The notes: generated from the sequence alone by a model not told the origin. 54,569 nucleotides of DNA from Desulfamplus sp. (GCA_015231615.1 JADGBE010000021.1:1-54569), one strand, 5' to 3'. Counted from the stretch's first letter, positions 8,475-18,193 are shown. Made by a program: numbers and translations.

Positions 8475-9566
8475 TCACATAAAGTTGGCAATACTATTTA
8501 CTATAATTTTTGCTAACTTCAAGTTGGTCTCTCTGTCTCTGAGCGAAAATCTAACAAACCTATCTGATAAACCTTTGAAATTAGAGCAGTTGCGAATTAA
8601 AATTTTATCTTCTCCAACTTTGCGACAAAACTCATCAGAGTTCATTTTTCCCATAAGTTTTGCAAGTATAAAATAGCTCTTTGATGGATAGAGCTTAATA
8701 CTTTTACACAAATTAAACCTATCTAAAAAAATCTCTTTTTCTATCTCAACAAATGAGCGGGTCGTCTCAAGAAAAGGCTCTATTACTTCATAGTTCTCAA
8801 GGATATGAACTGTTGCGGCTTGAGAGAGAGCATTTACTGACCAAGGCTGATAATATCTCATTAACTTTCCGATGACATCAGGGTCAGCACACAGATAGCC
8901 AGTTCTAAGTCCGGGAATCCTAAATATTTTTGACATGGAAGATAGGACAATCAGATTTGGAAATGAGGTCTGTGAGATTAAACTTATCTTTTCTGCATTT
9001 TTTAAAAAAGGAAGATATGATTCGTCAATGATAAAATATTTTGTGGGGTGGCATTTAAGAAGTTCAATTATGTTATCTACTGAAATAAGTGAGCCAGTGG
9101 GGTTGTTAGGGTTGCAGATAATTACTGTATCTGAAGTTTTTGCCATATCGCTTATCTTGTTTATATCTGGCTGAAAATTATTCTCTTCACTTGTCATGCA
9201 AAATTCACATGTTACCTGATTCATTATACAGCCATCTTGATAATCTGAATATGTTGGACCAACAATCAAAATTTTTTTAGATTTAAGAGCTATTGGCAGA
9301 GTGTAGATAAACCATGTAGTGCCATTACCAGCCATTACTCCTCTATTTAACGGGACTTTATAATACTTGCTAAATGCTGCTGTCATGTCAGCAGCATCAG
9401 GCAAGGGAAGTGATCGAATAAGATGGATATTTTCTACAATAAACTTCTCCAACCCTTCAGGCGGTCCTAAAGGGTTGATGTTACTGCTCATATCTATTAT
9501 TTGATCAATTGAGCAATTATGTTGTTTAGCTAAAGCCTGAACATTGCCACCATGACCTTTAATCAT
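8475..9566 (-). CDS. cobD: Threonine-phosphate decarboxylase, CobD/HisC-like PLP enzyme
   Basis: This 363-aa fold-type I PLP enzyme begins with HGGNV and DMSSNINPLGPPEGL, a signature of CobD/CobC proteins. The PLP-binding Lys is in SSMSKIFRIPGLRTGY, and the Asn/Asp region is CNPNNPTGS...FIIDESYLPF. The expected reaction is decarboxylation of L-threonine-O-3-phosphate to the aminopropanol phosphate used by CbiB. Histidinol-phosphate aminotransferase is the main alternative, since the families are close; the cobS and cbiB neighbours favour the cobalamin role. AGGAG lies before the start. Confidence 0.88.
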   Translation of the reverse strand: MIKGHGGNVQALAKQHNCSIDQIIDMSSNINPLGPPEGLEKFIVENIHLIRSLPLPDAADMTAAFSKYYKVPLNRGVMAGNGTTWFIYTLPIALKSKKILIVGPTYSDYQDGCIMNQVTCEFCMTSEENNFQPDINKISDMAKTSDTVIICNPNNPTGSLISVDNIIELLKCHPTKYFIIDESYLPFLKNAEKISLISQTSFPNLIVLSSMSKIFRIPGLRTGYLCADPDVIGKLMRYYQPWSVNALSQAATVHILENYEVIEPFLETTRSFVEIEKEIFLDRFNLCKSIKLYPSKSYFILAKLMGKMNSDEFCRKVGEDKILIRNCSNFKGLSDRFVRFSLRDRETNLKLAKIIVNSIANFM

Positions 9567-9670
9567 AAATCTAAACTCCTAAGGAATGGAATAACCCATA
9601 AATTTCTTGAAATTGGTAAAGATGACTGCCCGGCGTCCTACTTAAATATAAAAGCTCAATTAATACCCGA

Positions 9671-10441
9671 TTAGAGTATAAACAAGCCAGCACCACAAAT
9701 CAGAAACAGGCTTGACTCTGTTATTTCGCACATTGCCCCTAACATATCGCCTGTGATACAGCCCATCTTTTTTTTATAAAAAAGAAGAATTAGAAAAACC
9801 GTTAGCACAAAGAAAGAGTTGAGAATCAAACCTTTGAACCCAAGCATTAAGGATAAAATCACTGGAACAGATATAAAAACAAAATCTCTTAGTGGTAATT
9901 TTTTTTCAAAAAGGCTATGACCTGTGCCAGAATCTCTTCCATATTTAAAATATCGGATACCAAATAGCATTGATGCTCTTGAGTATGATGGCACAATAAT
10001 TAGAATCAATATTTGGCTTAACAAATCCCCATTGTATAGAATTTTAACAGAGTAGATTCCAGCAATTTTTATAGCAAGAGATAGAAAGATCGCAATTAAC
10101 CCCATCACTCCTGTTCTGCTATCTTTCATAATCTCAAGAGAGCGTTCTTTAGAACGATGGCTAAATAGACCATCAGAAGCATCTCCAAGTCCATCTAAAT
10201 GAAATGCACCAGTTAAAATGACTAAAAATATAACATCTATAAGGGCAACAACAGGGGCAGTCCAGAACAGAGAGGCAAAAACATCAACACAGAGAAGTAA
10301 AAGACCAAGAATTAGCCCAACAACTGGAAAAAAGCGAATCATTCCAATTGGAGAAAATGGGGCATTTCCAACTGGAATGATTGTAATGAACATTATTGCA
10401 GAGCGTAAGTCATTTAAAGCATTTATTGCGTAAATATTCAT
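9671..10441 (-). CDS. cobS: Adenosylcobinamide-GDP ribazoletransferase
   Basis: This 256-aa membrane protein has an N-terminal LTIIPVG-type region (MFITIIPVGNAPFSP) and the family core FHLDGLGDASDGLFSHRSKERSLEIMKDSRTGVMG. The Asp-rich motif is the substrate- and metal-binding part of CobS. It catalyses the last steps of cobalamin assembly by joining the lower ligand to activated cobinamide at the membrane. Its start overlaps the end of the upstream gene by 4 bp (ATGA type), indicating translational coupling. No cobalamin riboswitch consensus was recognised upstream of the operon. Confidence 0.93.
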   Translation of the reverse strand: MNIYAINALNDLRSAIMFITIIPVGNAPFSPIGMIRFFPVVGLILGLLLLCVDVFASLFWTAPVVALIDVIFLVILTGAFHLDGLGDASDGLFSHRSKERSLEIMKDSRTGVMGLIAIFLSLAIKIAGIYSVKILYNGDLLSQILILIIVPSYSRASMLFGIRYFKYGRDSGTGHSLFEKKLPLRDFVFISVPVILSLMLGFKGLILNSFFVLTVFLILLFYKKKMGCITGDMLGAMCEITESSLFLICGAGLFIL

Positions 10442-11493
10442 AATGCTTTAGGTACGATTTTATTAAATATATCGTTAAATGAGAAATCTTTATTTCCGCT
10501 CCAATGTTCCATAGCAATAATTTCTCGCATTTGAAGGTTATTGGCTAAATTTGTTATACCTTCTTCATAAAAATTAATAGGCAATCTCTCAATTTCGGAA
10601 AAAGGTTCTATGGATATGTTTTCTAAAAAATTTAGTGCTACCCTCTTTTTTTCTACGGTATCTTCAATGGAAGAGGTAATTTTCTCTAATTTATCAAACA
10701 ATTGTTTATAATCTTTAATTTTTACATCTTCTTTGTCAAAATAATATTCATGTTTAGGTAACGATTTATTTAAATAACCACTAAAAACTTTATTTAACAA
10801 TAATATATCTGTAGCTTTAGCTACTTTTCTTGGGATATGTTTATCAAAAAATATAATAGCATTTTTTGCACGTTCAAAAGAATTCACATTTAGGTACATT
10901 GTAGTATCAGTTTTTGAAAAAAATGACCCAAGTACCACAGGTCTTCCATCTTTGGTAAGATCACTATAAGAAGCCTGAAACTTTATCTTTTTTGTTTCCG
11001 CATAATACAACCACACCCAACGCCCTTGAGTATTATCAAACTCCATACATTTTAATTTAGCAAAAATTTTTTGTATTTTTTGTTTGTCAAACAACTCATA
11101 ATTTATTCTTGCAAGCATATATATTTCTTTTGTCATTGTAGTGAGAAGAGCTTCATCTTTATTTAATGATTCAATTTCACTTGCACTAAGACTCATTACT
11201 GTAGGATCCATATTATCCTTTTTACATGCTTTAATTAGTGCAACTGGCATTTTTTTCTTTGTTTCATCATCCCACTCAATACTTATAAGCTGCTCATCAG
11301 AGTCATTACTGTTAATAATATCATATATACGACCTCTCCATCCTCCTATCTCAACTCCATAATCAGGATATTTTACTCCTTCCTTTACAATTACAGAAGA
11401 ACCTTTTTTATAATTAAATCTTTTAAATATTCTTTGTTCTGTAGCATTAGATTTGGGTATATTGCTAATATTGTTTTTTAAATTGTTTCCCAT
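10438..11493 (-). CDS. Protein of unknown function, first gene of cobS transcript
   Basis: This 351-aa soluble protein has no recognised family. Residues about 30-90 (GSSVIVKEGVKYPDYGVEIGGWRGRIYDI...ISIEWDDET) look like an SH3/KOW-like beta-barrel. The rest is mixed and helix-rich, with no obvious catalytic motif or membrane segment. The second ATG (11493) is preferred over 11505 because GGAG sits just before it. It overlaps cobS by 4 bp, so the two are coupled, but the content gives no direct link to cobalamin. A 70-bp inverted-repeat element lies upstream. Confidence 0.75.
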   Translation of the reverse strand: MGNNLKNNISNIPKSNATEQRIFKRFNYKKGSSVIVKEGVKYPDYGVEIGGWRGRIYDIINSNDSDEQLISIEWDDETKKKMPVALIKACKKDNMDPTVMSLSASEIESLNKDEALLTTMTKEIYMLARINYELFDKQKIQKIFAKLKCMEFDNTQGRWVWLYYAETKKIKFQASYSDLTKDGRPVVLGSFFSKTDTTMYLNVNSFERAKNAIIFFDKHIPRKVAKATDILLLNKVFSGYLNKSLPKHEYYFDKEDVKIKDYKQLFDKLEKITSSIEDTVEKKRVALNFLENISIEPFSEIERLPINFYEEGITNLANNLQMREIIAMEHWSGNKDFSFNDIFNKIVPKAL

Positions 11494-11535
11494 AATAAAC
11501 TCCATTCTGGATTAGCATGTCAGATTAATTTATTT

Positions 11536-11606
11536 GACCTCCTGCACAACTCATTTTTTATTCAGTAAGATCAAGGGGGGAATTCAAGTTTTGCAGGAAC
11601 TCTATT
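11536..11606 (+). repeat. 70-bp inverted-repeat element, copy b
   Basis: The ends TCCTGCACAACT and AGTTTTGCAGGA are inverted repeats around an internal CAGTAAGATCAAGGGG segment. It aligns over its whole length with the reverse complement of copy a and with copies c and d. It lies in the leader of the 351-aa gene. Confidence 0.72.
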
Positions 11607-11661
11607 AGAATATAATGATTATAGTGAGTAAGATTTGATTTTGGTTTGACAAAGTTTAGGA

Positions 11662-12675
11662 TTATTGTTTCATTATTTGGTAGAAGATACCTCGTTCTTG
11701 ATCTACAGAGGTAATCTTTCCTTCTTGCTTAAGGGTCAAAAGGTACTCTTCTATTTCATTTGCTGCATTGATAGGTGAACCAAGAATTGAGGCTAAATCT
11801 TGAACTGTGCAAGGTCTTCTGTAAATTGTCTCTAAAATAGCTGATTTCATATCTTGTCGGTATTTTATATTGTCTTTACCCTTTAACCTTGAGGCAATAA
11901 TTTCCACAGGAATAGACTTAAAAGTAAAGTTTTGTTGGGATTGAGACTCAATTGAGTTGGCTATTTTTTCAGATTCTTTAGATTGAAGATAGTCTCTGAT
12001 TGATTCAAGTAAATCTTGTGATGCAGGGATTAGATTAGCTATAGCTCCGGGTCGATCAAGAGTGTTAAGTTGTATAACATCTGGATTGATTCTGTAACAC
12101 GCATCTTTTAGCAACTCGATATCTTCGGTTGAGTCATTAAATTTTGGTAAAATTAGAATTTCAAGAGCAAGTTTGCCTTTATAAATATCTCTAAAATCGA
12201 CAATCCCTTGAATATAGGAAGCTAAATCTATTGAGTTGTGTGGACGGTTGATATTTTTAAATGATTTTAAAGATGCTGCATCAAGTGAAGGTATTACAAG
12301 GTCTGCTTTTAACAACCCATTTCTCACAGCTTCGTCTCCTAAAAGTGTGCCATTGGTAAGCACTGCAACAGAGATTTGAGGTGTTGAACTTTTTATATAC
12401 TCTATTACATCTCCAATTCGAGAATTTAGAGTAGGCTCTCCAGAGCCTGAAAAGGTTATGTAATTAGGGACTGGATGGTTTGATAAATAGTGTTGAAGCT
12501 CCTCAATTACCTTGTTGTAAGGGACATACTCTTTTCGTTCAAGAGTTAGTTCTGTAGTACTTCCACATTCACAGTAAACGCAATCTAAAGAGCATATTTT
12601 GTGTGTAACTAAATCAACTCCAAGAGAGACTCCAAGTCTGCGTGATTGCACGGGTCCAAAAAGATATTTATACAT
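11662..12675 (-). CDS. Radical SAM protein with C-terminal winged-helix-like domain
   Basis: This 337-aa protein begins FGPVQSRRLGVSLGVD and has the cluster motif CSLDCVYCECG (CxxxCxxC), followed by TFSGSGEPTLN, typical of COG0731-type radical SAM proteins related to wyosine synthesis enzymes. The last 75 residues (RRPCTVQDLASILGSP...) resemble a small helix-turn-helix domain, common in this subfamily. The substrate is unknown. ATG 12675 follows an A-rich leader without a strong ribosome-binding site. It is downstream of ssb but separated by a stem-loop at 12729-12765. Confidence 0.85.
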   Translation of the reverse strand: MYKYLFGPVQSRRLGVSLGVDLVTHKICSLDCVYCECGSTTELTLERKEYVPYNKVIEELQHYLSNHPVPNYITFSGSGEPTLNSRIGDVIEYIKSSTPQISVAVLTNGTLLGDEAVRNGLLKADLVIPSLDAASLKSFKNINRPHNSIDLASYIQGIVDFRDIYKGKLALEILILPKFNDSTEDIELLKDACYRINPDVIQLNTLDRPGAIANLIPASQDLLESIRDYLQSKESEKIANSIESQSQQNFTFKSIPVEIIASRLKGKDNIKYRQDMKSAILETIYRRPCTVQDLASILGSPINAANEIEEYLLTLKQEGKITSVDQERGIFYQIMKQ

Positions 12676-12728
12676 ATATTGTAAACCAACAGAAAATTGG
12701 ATGGAAAAAAGTAAACATATATAAATTT

Positions 12729-12765
12729 TAGATTTGACAATTTCATAAAAATTGTCAAATCTAAA
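12729..12765. terminator. Stem-loop with TTTGACAA arms between ssb and radical SAM gene
   Basis: TTAGATTTGACAATTT pairs with AAATTGTCAAATCTAA around a short loop. The same arm core recurs in the hairpin at 46236-46271, also downstream of a minus-strand gene. It probably acts as a terminator of ssb or as a transcript-end structure; the U-tract is weak. Confidence 0.5.
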
Positions 12766-12802
12766 GTAATTTTATAACTATACCTTTAAATATTATGTAG
12801 CA

Positions 12803-13396
12803 TCAGAATGGAATATCATCTTCTGGTGGAATGTTGCTAACCATTCCTGAATCATTTGGCATAGGGTTAGGATTTGGGTTAGTCTGCGGTGGTGCTGGAT
12901 AGCCCCCAAAGTTCTGGTTAGGTGGTTGTTGTTGTTGCTTTTGAGGTTGGTATCCACCACCTTGTTGATAACCACCACCGCCGCCACCTTGGTAGCCGCC
13001 TCCTTGTTGTTGGTAGCCTCCTGCTTGTTGATACCCGCCACCTTGATTGTATCCAGCACCATCTTGCTTTGTTCCAAGGAAAGTAACAGTATCTGCCATT
13101 ATTTTAGTTATATAGTGAGTCTGACCATCTTTTTCATAAGAACTTGTCTGGAGTCTGCCTTCAACATAAACTTGTCTTCCTTTTGCAAGATATTTAGCAC
13201 AGTTCTCTGCTGTTTTTCCAAACGTTACAATTTTGTGCCACTCTGTCCGTTCCTGTTTTTCACCTGTACTTTTATCAGACCATAATTCGGTTGTTGCAAC
13301 CGAAAAATTGGAAAATGCCATTCCTTGAGGTGAATATCTAAGTTCTGGATCAGCCCCGAGGTTACCAATAATAATAACTTTATTAATACCAGCCAT
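12803..13396 (-). CDS. ssb: Single-stranded DNA-binding protein
   Basis: This 197-aa protein has an N-terminal OB fold (AGINKVIIIGNLGADPELRY...WHKIVTFGKTAENCAKYLAKGRQVYVEGRL). A long Gly/Gln-rich low-complexity linker with GGGYQ-type units follows, then the acidic tip DDIPF that docks partner proteins. It protects single-stranded DNA during replication, repair and recombination. AAGGAGATCATAA precedes the start. The glycine-rich linker is longer and more repetitive than in the E. coli protein, but the tip and OB fold look intact. Confidence 0.97.
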   Translation of the reverse strand: MAGINKVIIIGNLGADPELRYSPQGMAFSNFSVATTELWSDKSTGEKQERTEWHKIVTFGKTAENCAKYLAKGRQVYVEGRLQTSSYEKDGQTHYITKIMADTVTFLGTKQDGAGYNQGGGYQQAGGYQQQGGGYQGGGGGGYQQGGGYQPQKQQQQPPNQNFGGYPAPPQTNPNPNPMPNDSGMVSNIPPEDDIPF

Positions 13397-13574
13397 TTAT
13401 GATCTCCTTAAATTAATTTCCTAAAAATAATGTTGAGACTACTGAACAATTGAATTAACAAAAATGTTCATAATTGAATAAAAATGTTAAAAATAGTTAA
13501 ATCAGTTATCAATTTTAAACGTTCAACAGCTTTTACCCGAATAATTAAGATGTGTCAAACTCTCATTAAATGAG

Positions 13575-15944
13575 TCATGGCTCAGAGTGAGATAGCTCAA
13601 TAATACCTGCAATATCAAGGATTAAACTCACCCTTCCATCTGGCATTATTGTTCCACCAGAGACACCTTTAATTTCATTAATCCCCATTCCAAGGTTTTT
13701 TATCACGGTGTTCTGTTTTCCAATCAGTTCATCTACTAAAAGTGCTATATTAAATCCATTATCTTCAACCACCACAACAACTCCATCTAAATCATCTATA
13801 TACTTTGAATTAGAATTTAAGTTGTAAAAGGAATTTTTTGAGCCTTTATTTAGTTTGAACAGCCTATTGAGCCTAAAAAGTGGGATAAGTTTTCCAAGCA
13901 CATTTATCATCTCACCTTTCTCAAATACATTTGAAATATCTTTTTTATCAACTTTGAGTGATGTTACAACCGATAAGGTAGGAATTACATATATCTCATC
14001 TCCAACACGAACAACAAGACCATCAATGATAGATAGAGTCAGAGGAATTTTTATTGTGCAGATTGTCCCTTTTCCTTCAATGGAAGATATTGAGACTTTA
14101 CCCCTACAAGATTCAATACTCTTTTTGACAACGTCCATACCAACACCTCTTCCAGAGACATCGGTTATTTTATTTGCTGTAGTAAGTCCCGGGTGAAATA
14201 CTAAATTTAGTATCTCATCACCCAATAATTTATCACTAAATATCTTTTCGTTCTCTTGTGAAGTTGGCTTTATAACTCCTTGAGATATAGCTTTTTCTAA
14301 AAGCCTTTTTCTGTTGATTCCTCTGCCATCGTCTTCAACCTCAATAAAAAGGTAGCCACCTTTATGAAATGCTCTAAGTTCAATAGTTGCAGTTGCTGAT
14401 TTGCCAGCATCTATCCGCCTTACTATACTATCTTCAACTCCGTGATCTACGCTATTTCTGACAAGATGGATCAAAGGATCTCCAAGTTTATCAACAAGAG
14501 TTTTGTCAAGCTCTGTAGATTCCCCTTTAATTATGAAATGAATCTGTTTACCAGTTTTTTTAGCAAGATCACGAGTTACCCTATCCATTCTGTTAAAAAG
14601 TGATTTAAGAGGAATCATTCTCAAACTCAATCCAAGAGTTTGAAGCTCTTTTGTTATTTTGTGAAGTGAGCTTAATGCCCTTAAAAGGCTTGACGATGCT
14701 ATGGTTGTGATTTCCGAAGATTGGGTAACCATAGACTCTGCAATTGCAAGTTCTCCGATTATATTGACCATTCTATCTAAACGAGCTGCATCTACATTTA
14801 TAGATTCAGTCAATATTGGCGATGTGTTAGTTAGAGAGCTAAACTCTTCAAGTTCAGAAGAGTTTAAGTTTTTATCAGTTTGATTAAATATATCTCCACT
14901 TTGCTGTTCATTATCTTGATTTTCACTAAGTTTATTCTCATTTTTAGGTACGATTTTATCTTCATCAAATAATGAAAGAATCTCTTGAATAGATGGTGCT
15001 ACACCAGAATTGCCAGCATAAACACTATAAGTTGACTCAAGCCAATCTTTTACAGCAAGAAGTGTATCTACAATATTTCCAAAATTTTGAGTATCCATAA
15101 GGTCTTCTGCCTTATGACACACTTTTTCTACATCTTTTAGCCCTAAAAAACCTGCCTCTCCTTTGGTTGTGTGAAAAAGACGTTTAAGCTCCCCTTGTGC
15201 ATAGTCTCTGTTGTTATTTTTTTCAATATCCAAAATAAGGACTTGCATTTTTTCAAGTGTATTGCCTTGCAATGAGAGGAATTCTTCAAAATCTTCAATA
15301 TTTAGAAAAGCTGGAAGTTGACCCGGGTGGCTTAAATTTATCTCTTTTTGTTCAACTTTAATCTCTTGAGCAACTATATTTGGGTTAATTTCATCTCTTG
15401 AGGTAATTTGATCTAAAACAAATTCTTTAGTTCTATTTTCAATAATATTTGAATCAGGATTTTGAATCACATTTTCAGCCGCGATATTTGAATCAAGATT
15501 TTGAACCACCTCTGGAGTGTTTGAAGGAGAAGTGTTTGTTGATGAACGTGTTATAAAATGCAAAAAAGATTTCATCTCAGAAATTATAAGGTTAACAGAC
15601 TCAACCTGACTCTCAATATCTGAAATATTATAAGATGAGCTATCTGCTCTGTTATCAACTATGCTCTCAGATGCCTCATCAGATAATGAATCAGAGCTTT
15701 TCTGTTCCATGATAGTTTTTACAATCTTGCCAGCCTTTTTTGCATCTTCAGCAAGTTCTGAGAAACTACAATCTTTTGCCTTTTGAAAAAATTTCTTTAG
15801 GAGTGCTAAAAGGTTTGAAAAACTTTCAGGATCAGAAACATCGGCAAGAACACACTCAAGGGAAATATCTTCAAGTATAGACTCTAAAGCGAGTCTGTTA
15901 TCTTGTGAATCTGTTGTATCTGGTATAATCGTTATATCAGGCAT
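13575..15944 (-). CDS. CheA-like chemotaxis-type histidine kinase
   Basis: This 789-aa protein has an N-terminal helical region of unclear type and an Hpt (P1) domain with His in RLFHTTKGEAGFLGL. No clear P2 domain follows. Then come a P3 dimerisation part, the P4 ATPase with HLVRNSVDHGVED, DDGRGIN and DVSGRGVGMDVVKK, and a C-terminal CheW-like P5 domain. It should phosphorylate a CheY-like receiver; the divergent gene at 16244 is an obvious candidate. The ATG at 15944 is chosen over an upstream TTG. No chemoreceptor, CheR or CheB is adjacent, so it may control something other than flagella. Confidence 0.92.
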   Translation of the reverse strand: MPDITIIPDTTDSQDNRLALESILEDISLECVLADVSDPESFSNLLALLKKFFQKAKDCSFSELAEDAKKAGKIVKTIMEQKSSDSLSDEASESIVDNRADSSSYNISDIESQVESVNLIISEMKSFLHFITRSSTNTSPSNTPEVVQNLDSNIAAENVIQNPDSNIIENRTKEFVLDQITSRDEINPNIVAQEIKVEQKEINLSHPGQLPAFLNIEDFEEFLSLQGNTLEKMQVLILDIEKNNNRDYAQGELKRLFHTTKGEAGFLGLKDVEKVCHKAEDLMDTQNFGNIVDTLLAVKDWLESTYSVYAGNSGVAPSIQEILSLFDEDKIVPKNENKLSENQDNEQQSGDIFNQTDKNLNSSELEEFSSLTNTSPILTESINVDAARLDRMVNIIGELAIAESMVTQSSEITTIASSSLLRALSSLHKITKELQTLGLSLRMIPLKSLFNRMDRVTRDLAKKTGKQIHFIIKGESTELDKTLVDKLGDPLIHLVRNSVDHGVEDSIVRRIDAGKSATATIELRAFHKGGYLFIEVEDDGRGINRKRLLEKAISQGVIKPTSQENEKIFSDKLLGDEILNLVFHPGLTTANKITDVSGRGVGMDVVKKSIESCRGKVSISSIEGKGTICTIKIPLTLSIIDGLVVRVGDEIYVIPTLSVVTSLKVDKKDISNVFEKGEMINVLGKLIPLFRLNRLFKLNKGSKNSFYNLNSNSKYIDDLDGVVVVVEDNGFNIALLVDELIGKQNTVIKNLGMGINEIKGVSGGTIMPDGRVSLILDIAGIIELSHSEP

Positions 15945-16243
15945 AGTATTTCTCAAAAAATCATTTATGTTCTGTAATATAGATGGTAAAAATTCGGGTA
16001 AGAAATAATTTTAGAACTATTTTTAACTTATAGCTTTATACAATCTTTGGCAAAATTGCATCATAAAACTGATTGTAGGTCAAAACATTTTTTGTTTTTG
16101 TAGTACAAATTACTTGGTTTAAATAATGAAATGCACCCAAATTAAATATGTTGCCACTAAAACTAAATAATGGTAATTCTTTTATATTATAAACTTTAGA
16201 TATGTTTTTAATTTCTTAGTTACTTAAATTAGGATTTATATAT

Positions 16244-16609
16244 ATGCCAAATATATTAATAATTGATGATTCATGGCTGACAAGGCGTGGTGTAAAAAGA
16301 ATAGTGTCAGCAAAAGGTTATACAGTTGCTGAGGCGGAAAATGGTCTTCAGGCGTTAGATATTGTCCTTTCAAAAGATAAACCTATAGATGCAATTATTG
16401 TGGATCTTCTAATGCCTGTAATGAGTGGGATAGAGTTTCTTGAAAAATTAAATGAGCATAATATTAAAATTCCCGTAATTGTCCTTACAGCCGATATTCA
16501 ACACACAATTAAAACAAAATGTATTGGGCTTGGAGCAACTCAATTTATTAACAAGCCACCTGACCCTGAACAACTTAGTTCACTTTTGAATAGCTTGTTT
16601 GATAATTAA
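16244..16609 (+). CDS. Single-domain CheY-like response regulator
   Basis: This 121-aa protein is a stand-alone receiver: acidic pair in LIIDDSWLTRR, phospho-acceptor Asp in IIVDLLMPVMSG, Thr in IVLTADIQ and Lys in FINKPPDP. It lacks an output domain, so it acts by protein contact, as CheY does. It is divergent from the CheA-like gene across a 299-bp intergenic region and is followed 80 bp later by a CheC-like phosphatase, which would be expected to reset it. Confidence 0.93.
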   Translation: MPNILIIDDSWLTRRGVKRIVSAKGYTVAEAENGLQALDIVLSKDKPIDAIIVDLLMPVMSGIEFLEKLNEHNIKIPVIVLTADIQHTIKTKCIGLGATQFINKPPDPEQLSSLLNSLFDN

Positions 16610-16689
16610 TCTAAATATTTACAAATAAGTAAACCGTTTGTTGATATACTAATAAGTTACCAAAAAATCAAAGGCTGATATAATTTAAG

Positions 16690-17304
16690 ATGGATAACAT
16701 AACTATATCCCACGAACAACTTGAAGCAATAAAAGAGCTGTGCAACATAGGTGTAGGCAAAGGTGCTTCTGTTCTAAATACCATGCTCTCTTGCCACATA
16801 ACTCTGAGTGTCCCCCATGTTAAAATAGTCTCAAGTAAAGATTTCGCAGAAGAGCTTAAACTATTTGCCAAAGAGAGTAGCATATCGGCTGTTTCGCTCG
16901 GTTTTCAAGGAAAAATAAGTGGCTCGGCCCAGTTGATGTTCCCTACAGAGACAGCATCTTCATTAGTTGCTGTTCTTGTTGATGAGGCTGACGATTTAGA
17001 CATGGATGCTTTAAGAGCTGGAACTTTTTGTGAGGTTGGCAATATTGTGCTTAATGGGGTTATGGGTTCTATCTCAAATATACTTGATTTAACATTTGAC
17101 TATTCAGTGCCTGAATATATTGAAACTGATCCAGAAAATTTTATTACTGAACCTTCAGTTACCCAGCAAGATTCCCATGTACTTCTTGCAAGAACCCGTT
17201 TTTCCATAGATGAACTTGATATTGATGGAGATATTGCCCTTTTTATGAAAATAGGTGCAATTCATATCCTTATTGAAACTATTGAAAAAAAATTTGACCT
17301 CTAA
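16690..17304 (+). CDS. CheC-like CheY-P phosphatase
   Basis: This 204-aa protein carries both active-site helices of the CheC/CheX/FliY family: ELCNIGVGKGASVLN near the N-terminus and EVGNIVLNGVMGSISN in the middle, each with the E-x-x-N pair. CheC-type proteins dephosphorylate CheY-P. With two intact motifs this is closer to a two-site CheC than to one-site CheX. It lies between a CheY-like receiver and a DHp-only kinase, making a compact CheA-CheY-CheC signalling set. Confidence 0.87.
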   Translation: MDNITISHEQLEAIKELCNIGVGKGASVLNTMLSCHITLSVPHVKIVSSKDFAEELKLFAKESSISAVSLGFQGKISGSAQLMFPTETASSLVAVLVDEADDLDMDALRAGTFCEVGNIVLNGVMGSISNILDLTFDYSVPEYIETDPENFITEPSVTQQDSHVLLARTRFSIDELDIDGDIALFMKIGAIHILIETIEKKFDL

Positions 17305-17340
17305 CGGTATGTCTGCTTAAAAAAGTATGCTGGTGAATAG

Positions 17341-18186
17341 ATGACTATGCCTCAAATAAATATTGTGGAAAAAGATTTTAGTAACTTTGCTGGAGTTATA
17401 AACCATTGTCCTCATGGCTATCGAGTTCTTGATTATGTGCCTGCTGGTATATCTATATTTGATAAAAATTATCAGGTTATCTTTTGGAATAAATGCCTTA
17501 CTCAATGGAGTCATGTTGAGCCATCTGATATTGTGGGTAAAAATATTATAGAGAGATTCTCAACACTTAACTCTCCTGGATTTAAAGAGAGGGTTGACTA
17601 TGTTTTCAAAGGTGGTCCTCCTGTCCTTTTCTCTTCGCAACTTCATAGAAACATAATTCCATGCACACTCTCTGATGGCTCTTATATGATCCAGAAAACT
17701 GTTATTTCATCTATGCCATCTTATGCTAAACCAGATGAATACTTTGCTCTTATGACAATTGAAAATGCAACTGAACTGTCAAGAAAGGTATCTGAATATA
17801 GAACTCTTAGAAATCAGGCAATGGAGGAGGTAAAACTTAGGGAAAAAACTGAAGAAGAGTTAAGAGAAACTAATAAGAAACTTATTGAGCATCAAGAGAT
17901 AAAAATGAACGAAGAGAGATTGAAGGTGCTTTTAGAGATGTCAGGGGCAACTGCCCATGAGTTAAATCAGCCTCTTATGACTCTTCTTGGAACAATTGAG
18001 TTGATGGGCATGACACAAGATATTCCTGAAGAGATTTTGAAATACATTAATAATATAGAGAAATCAGCCAGAAGAATCGCGAATATTGTGTCCAAAATTC
18101 AGCAAATCAGGCAATATCAAACTAAGAAATACATCAATGATGTCTCAATAATTGATTTTAATCAAACTCCAACTCCAAATGGTTAG
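17341..18186 (+). CDS. PAS-DHp protein, kinase-like but without HATPase domain
   Basis: This 281-aa protein has a PAS domain (about 25-150: DYVPAGISIFDKNYQVIFWN), a coiled coil (160-200) and a DHp helix with a kinase-like H-box AHELNQPLMTLLG near residue 217. It ends about 65 residues later, before any N, G1 or G2 box. The stop is followed by a promoter and tRNA-Gly, with no sign of a lost ATPase domain in the next bases. It could be phosphorylated in trans or act as a scaffold in the adjacent CheA-CheY-CheC set. Confidence 0.85.
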   Translation: MTMPQINIVEKDFSNFAGVINHCPHGYRVLDYVPAGISIFDKNYQVIFWNKCLTQWSHVEPSDIVGKNIIERFSTLNSPGFKERVDYVFKGGPPVLFSSQLHRNIIPCTLSDGSYMIQKTVISSMPSYAKPDEYFALMTIENATELSRKVSEYRTLRNQAMEEVKLREKTEEELRETNKKLIEHQEIKMNEERLKVLLEMSGATAHELNQPLMTLLGTIELMGMTQDIPEEILKYINNIEKSARRIANIVSKIQQIRQYQTKKYINDVSIIDFNQTPTPNG

Positions 18187-18193
18187 AAAAATC

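Noticed and set aside
11494..11661. Cobalamin riboswitch in front of the cob operon
   Set aside because: No B12-box-like consensus was recognised; the leader is occupied by a 70-bp inverted-repeat element instead.
12793..13077. 94-aa ORF inside ssb
   Set aside because: It is a shadow frame of the repetitive Gly/Gln-coding region of ssb.
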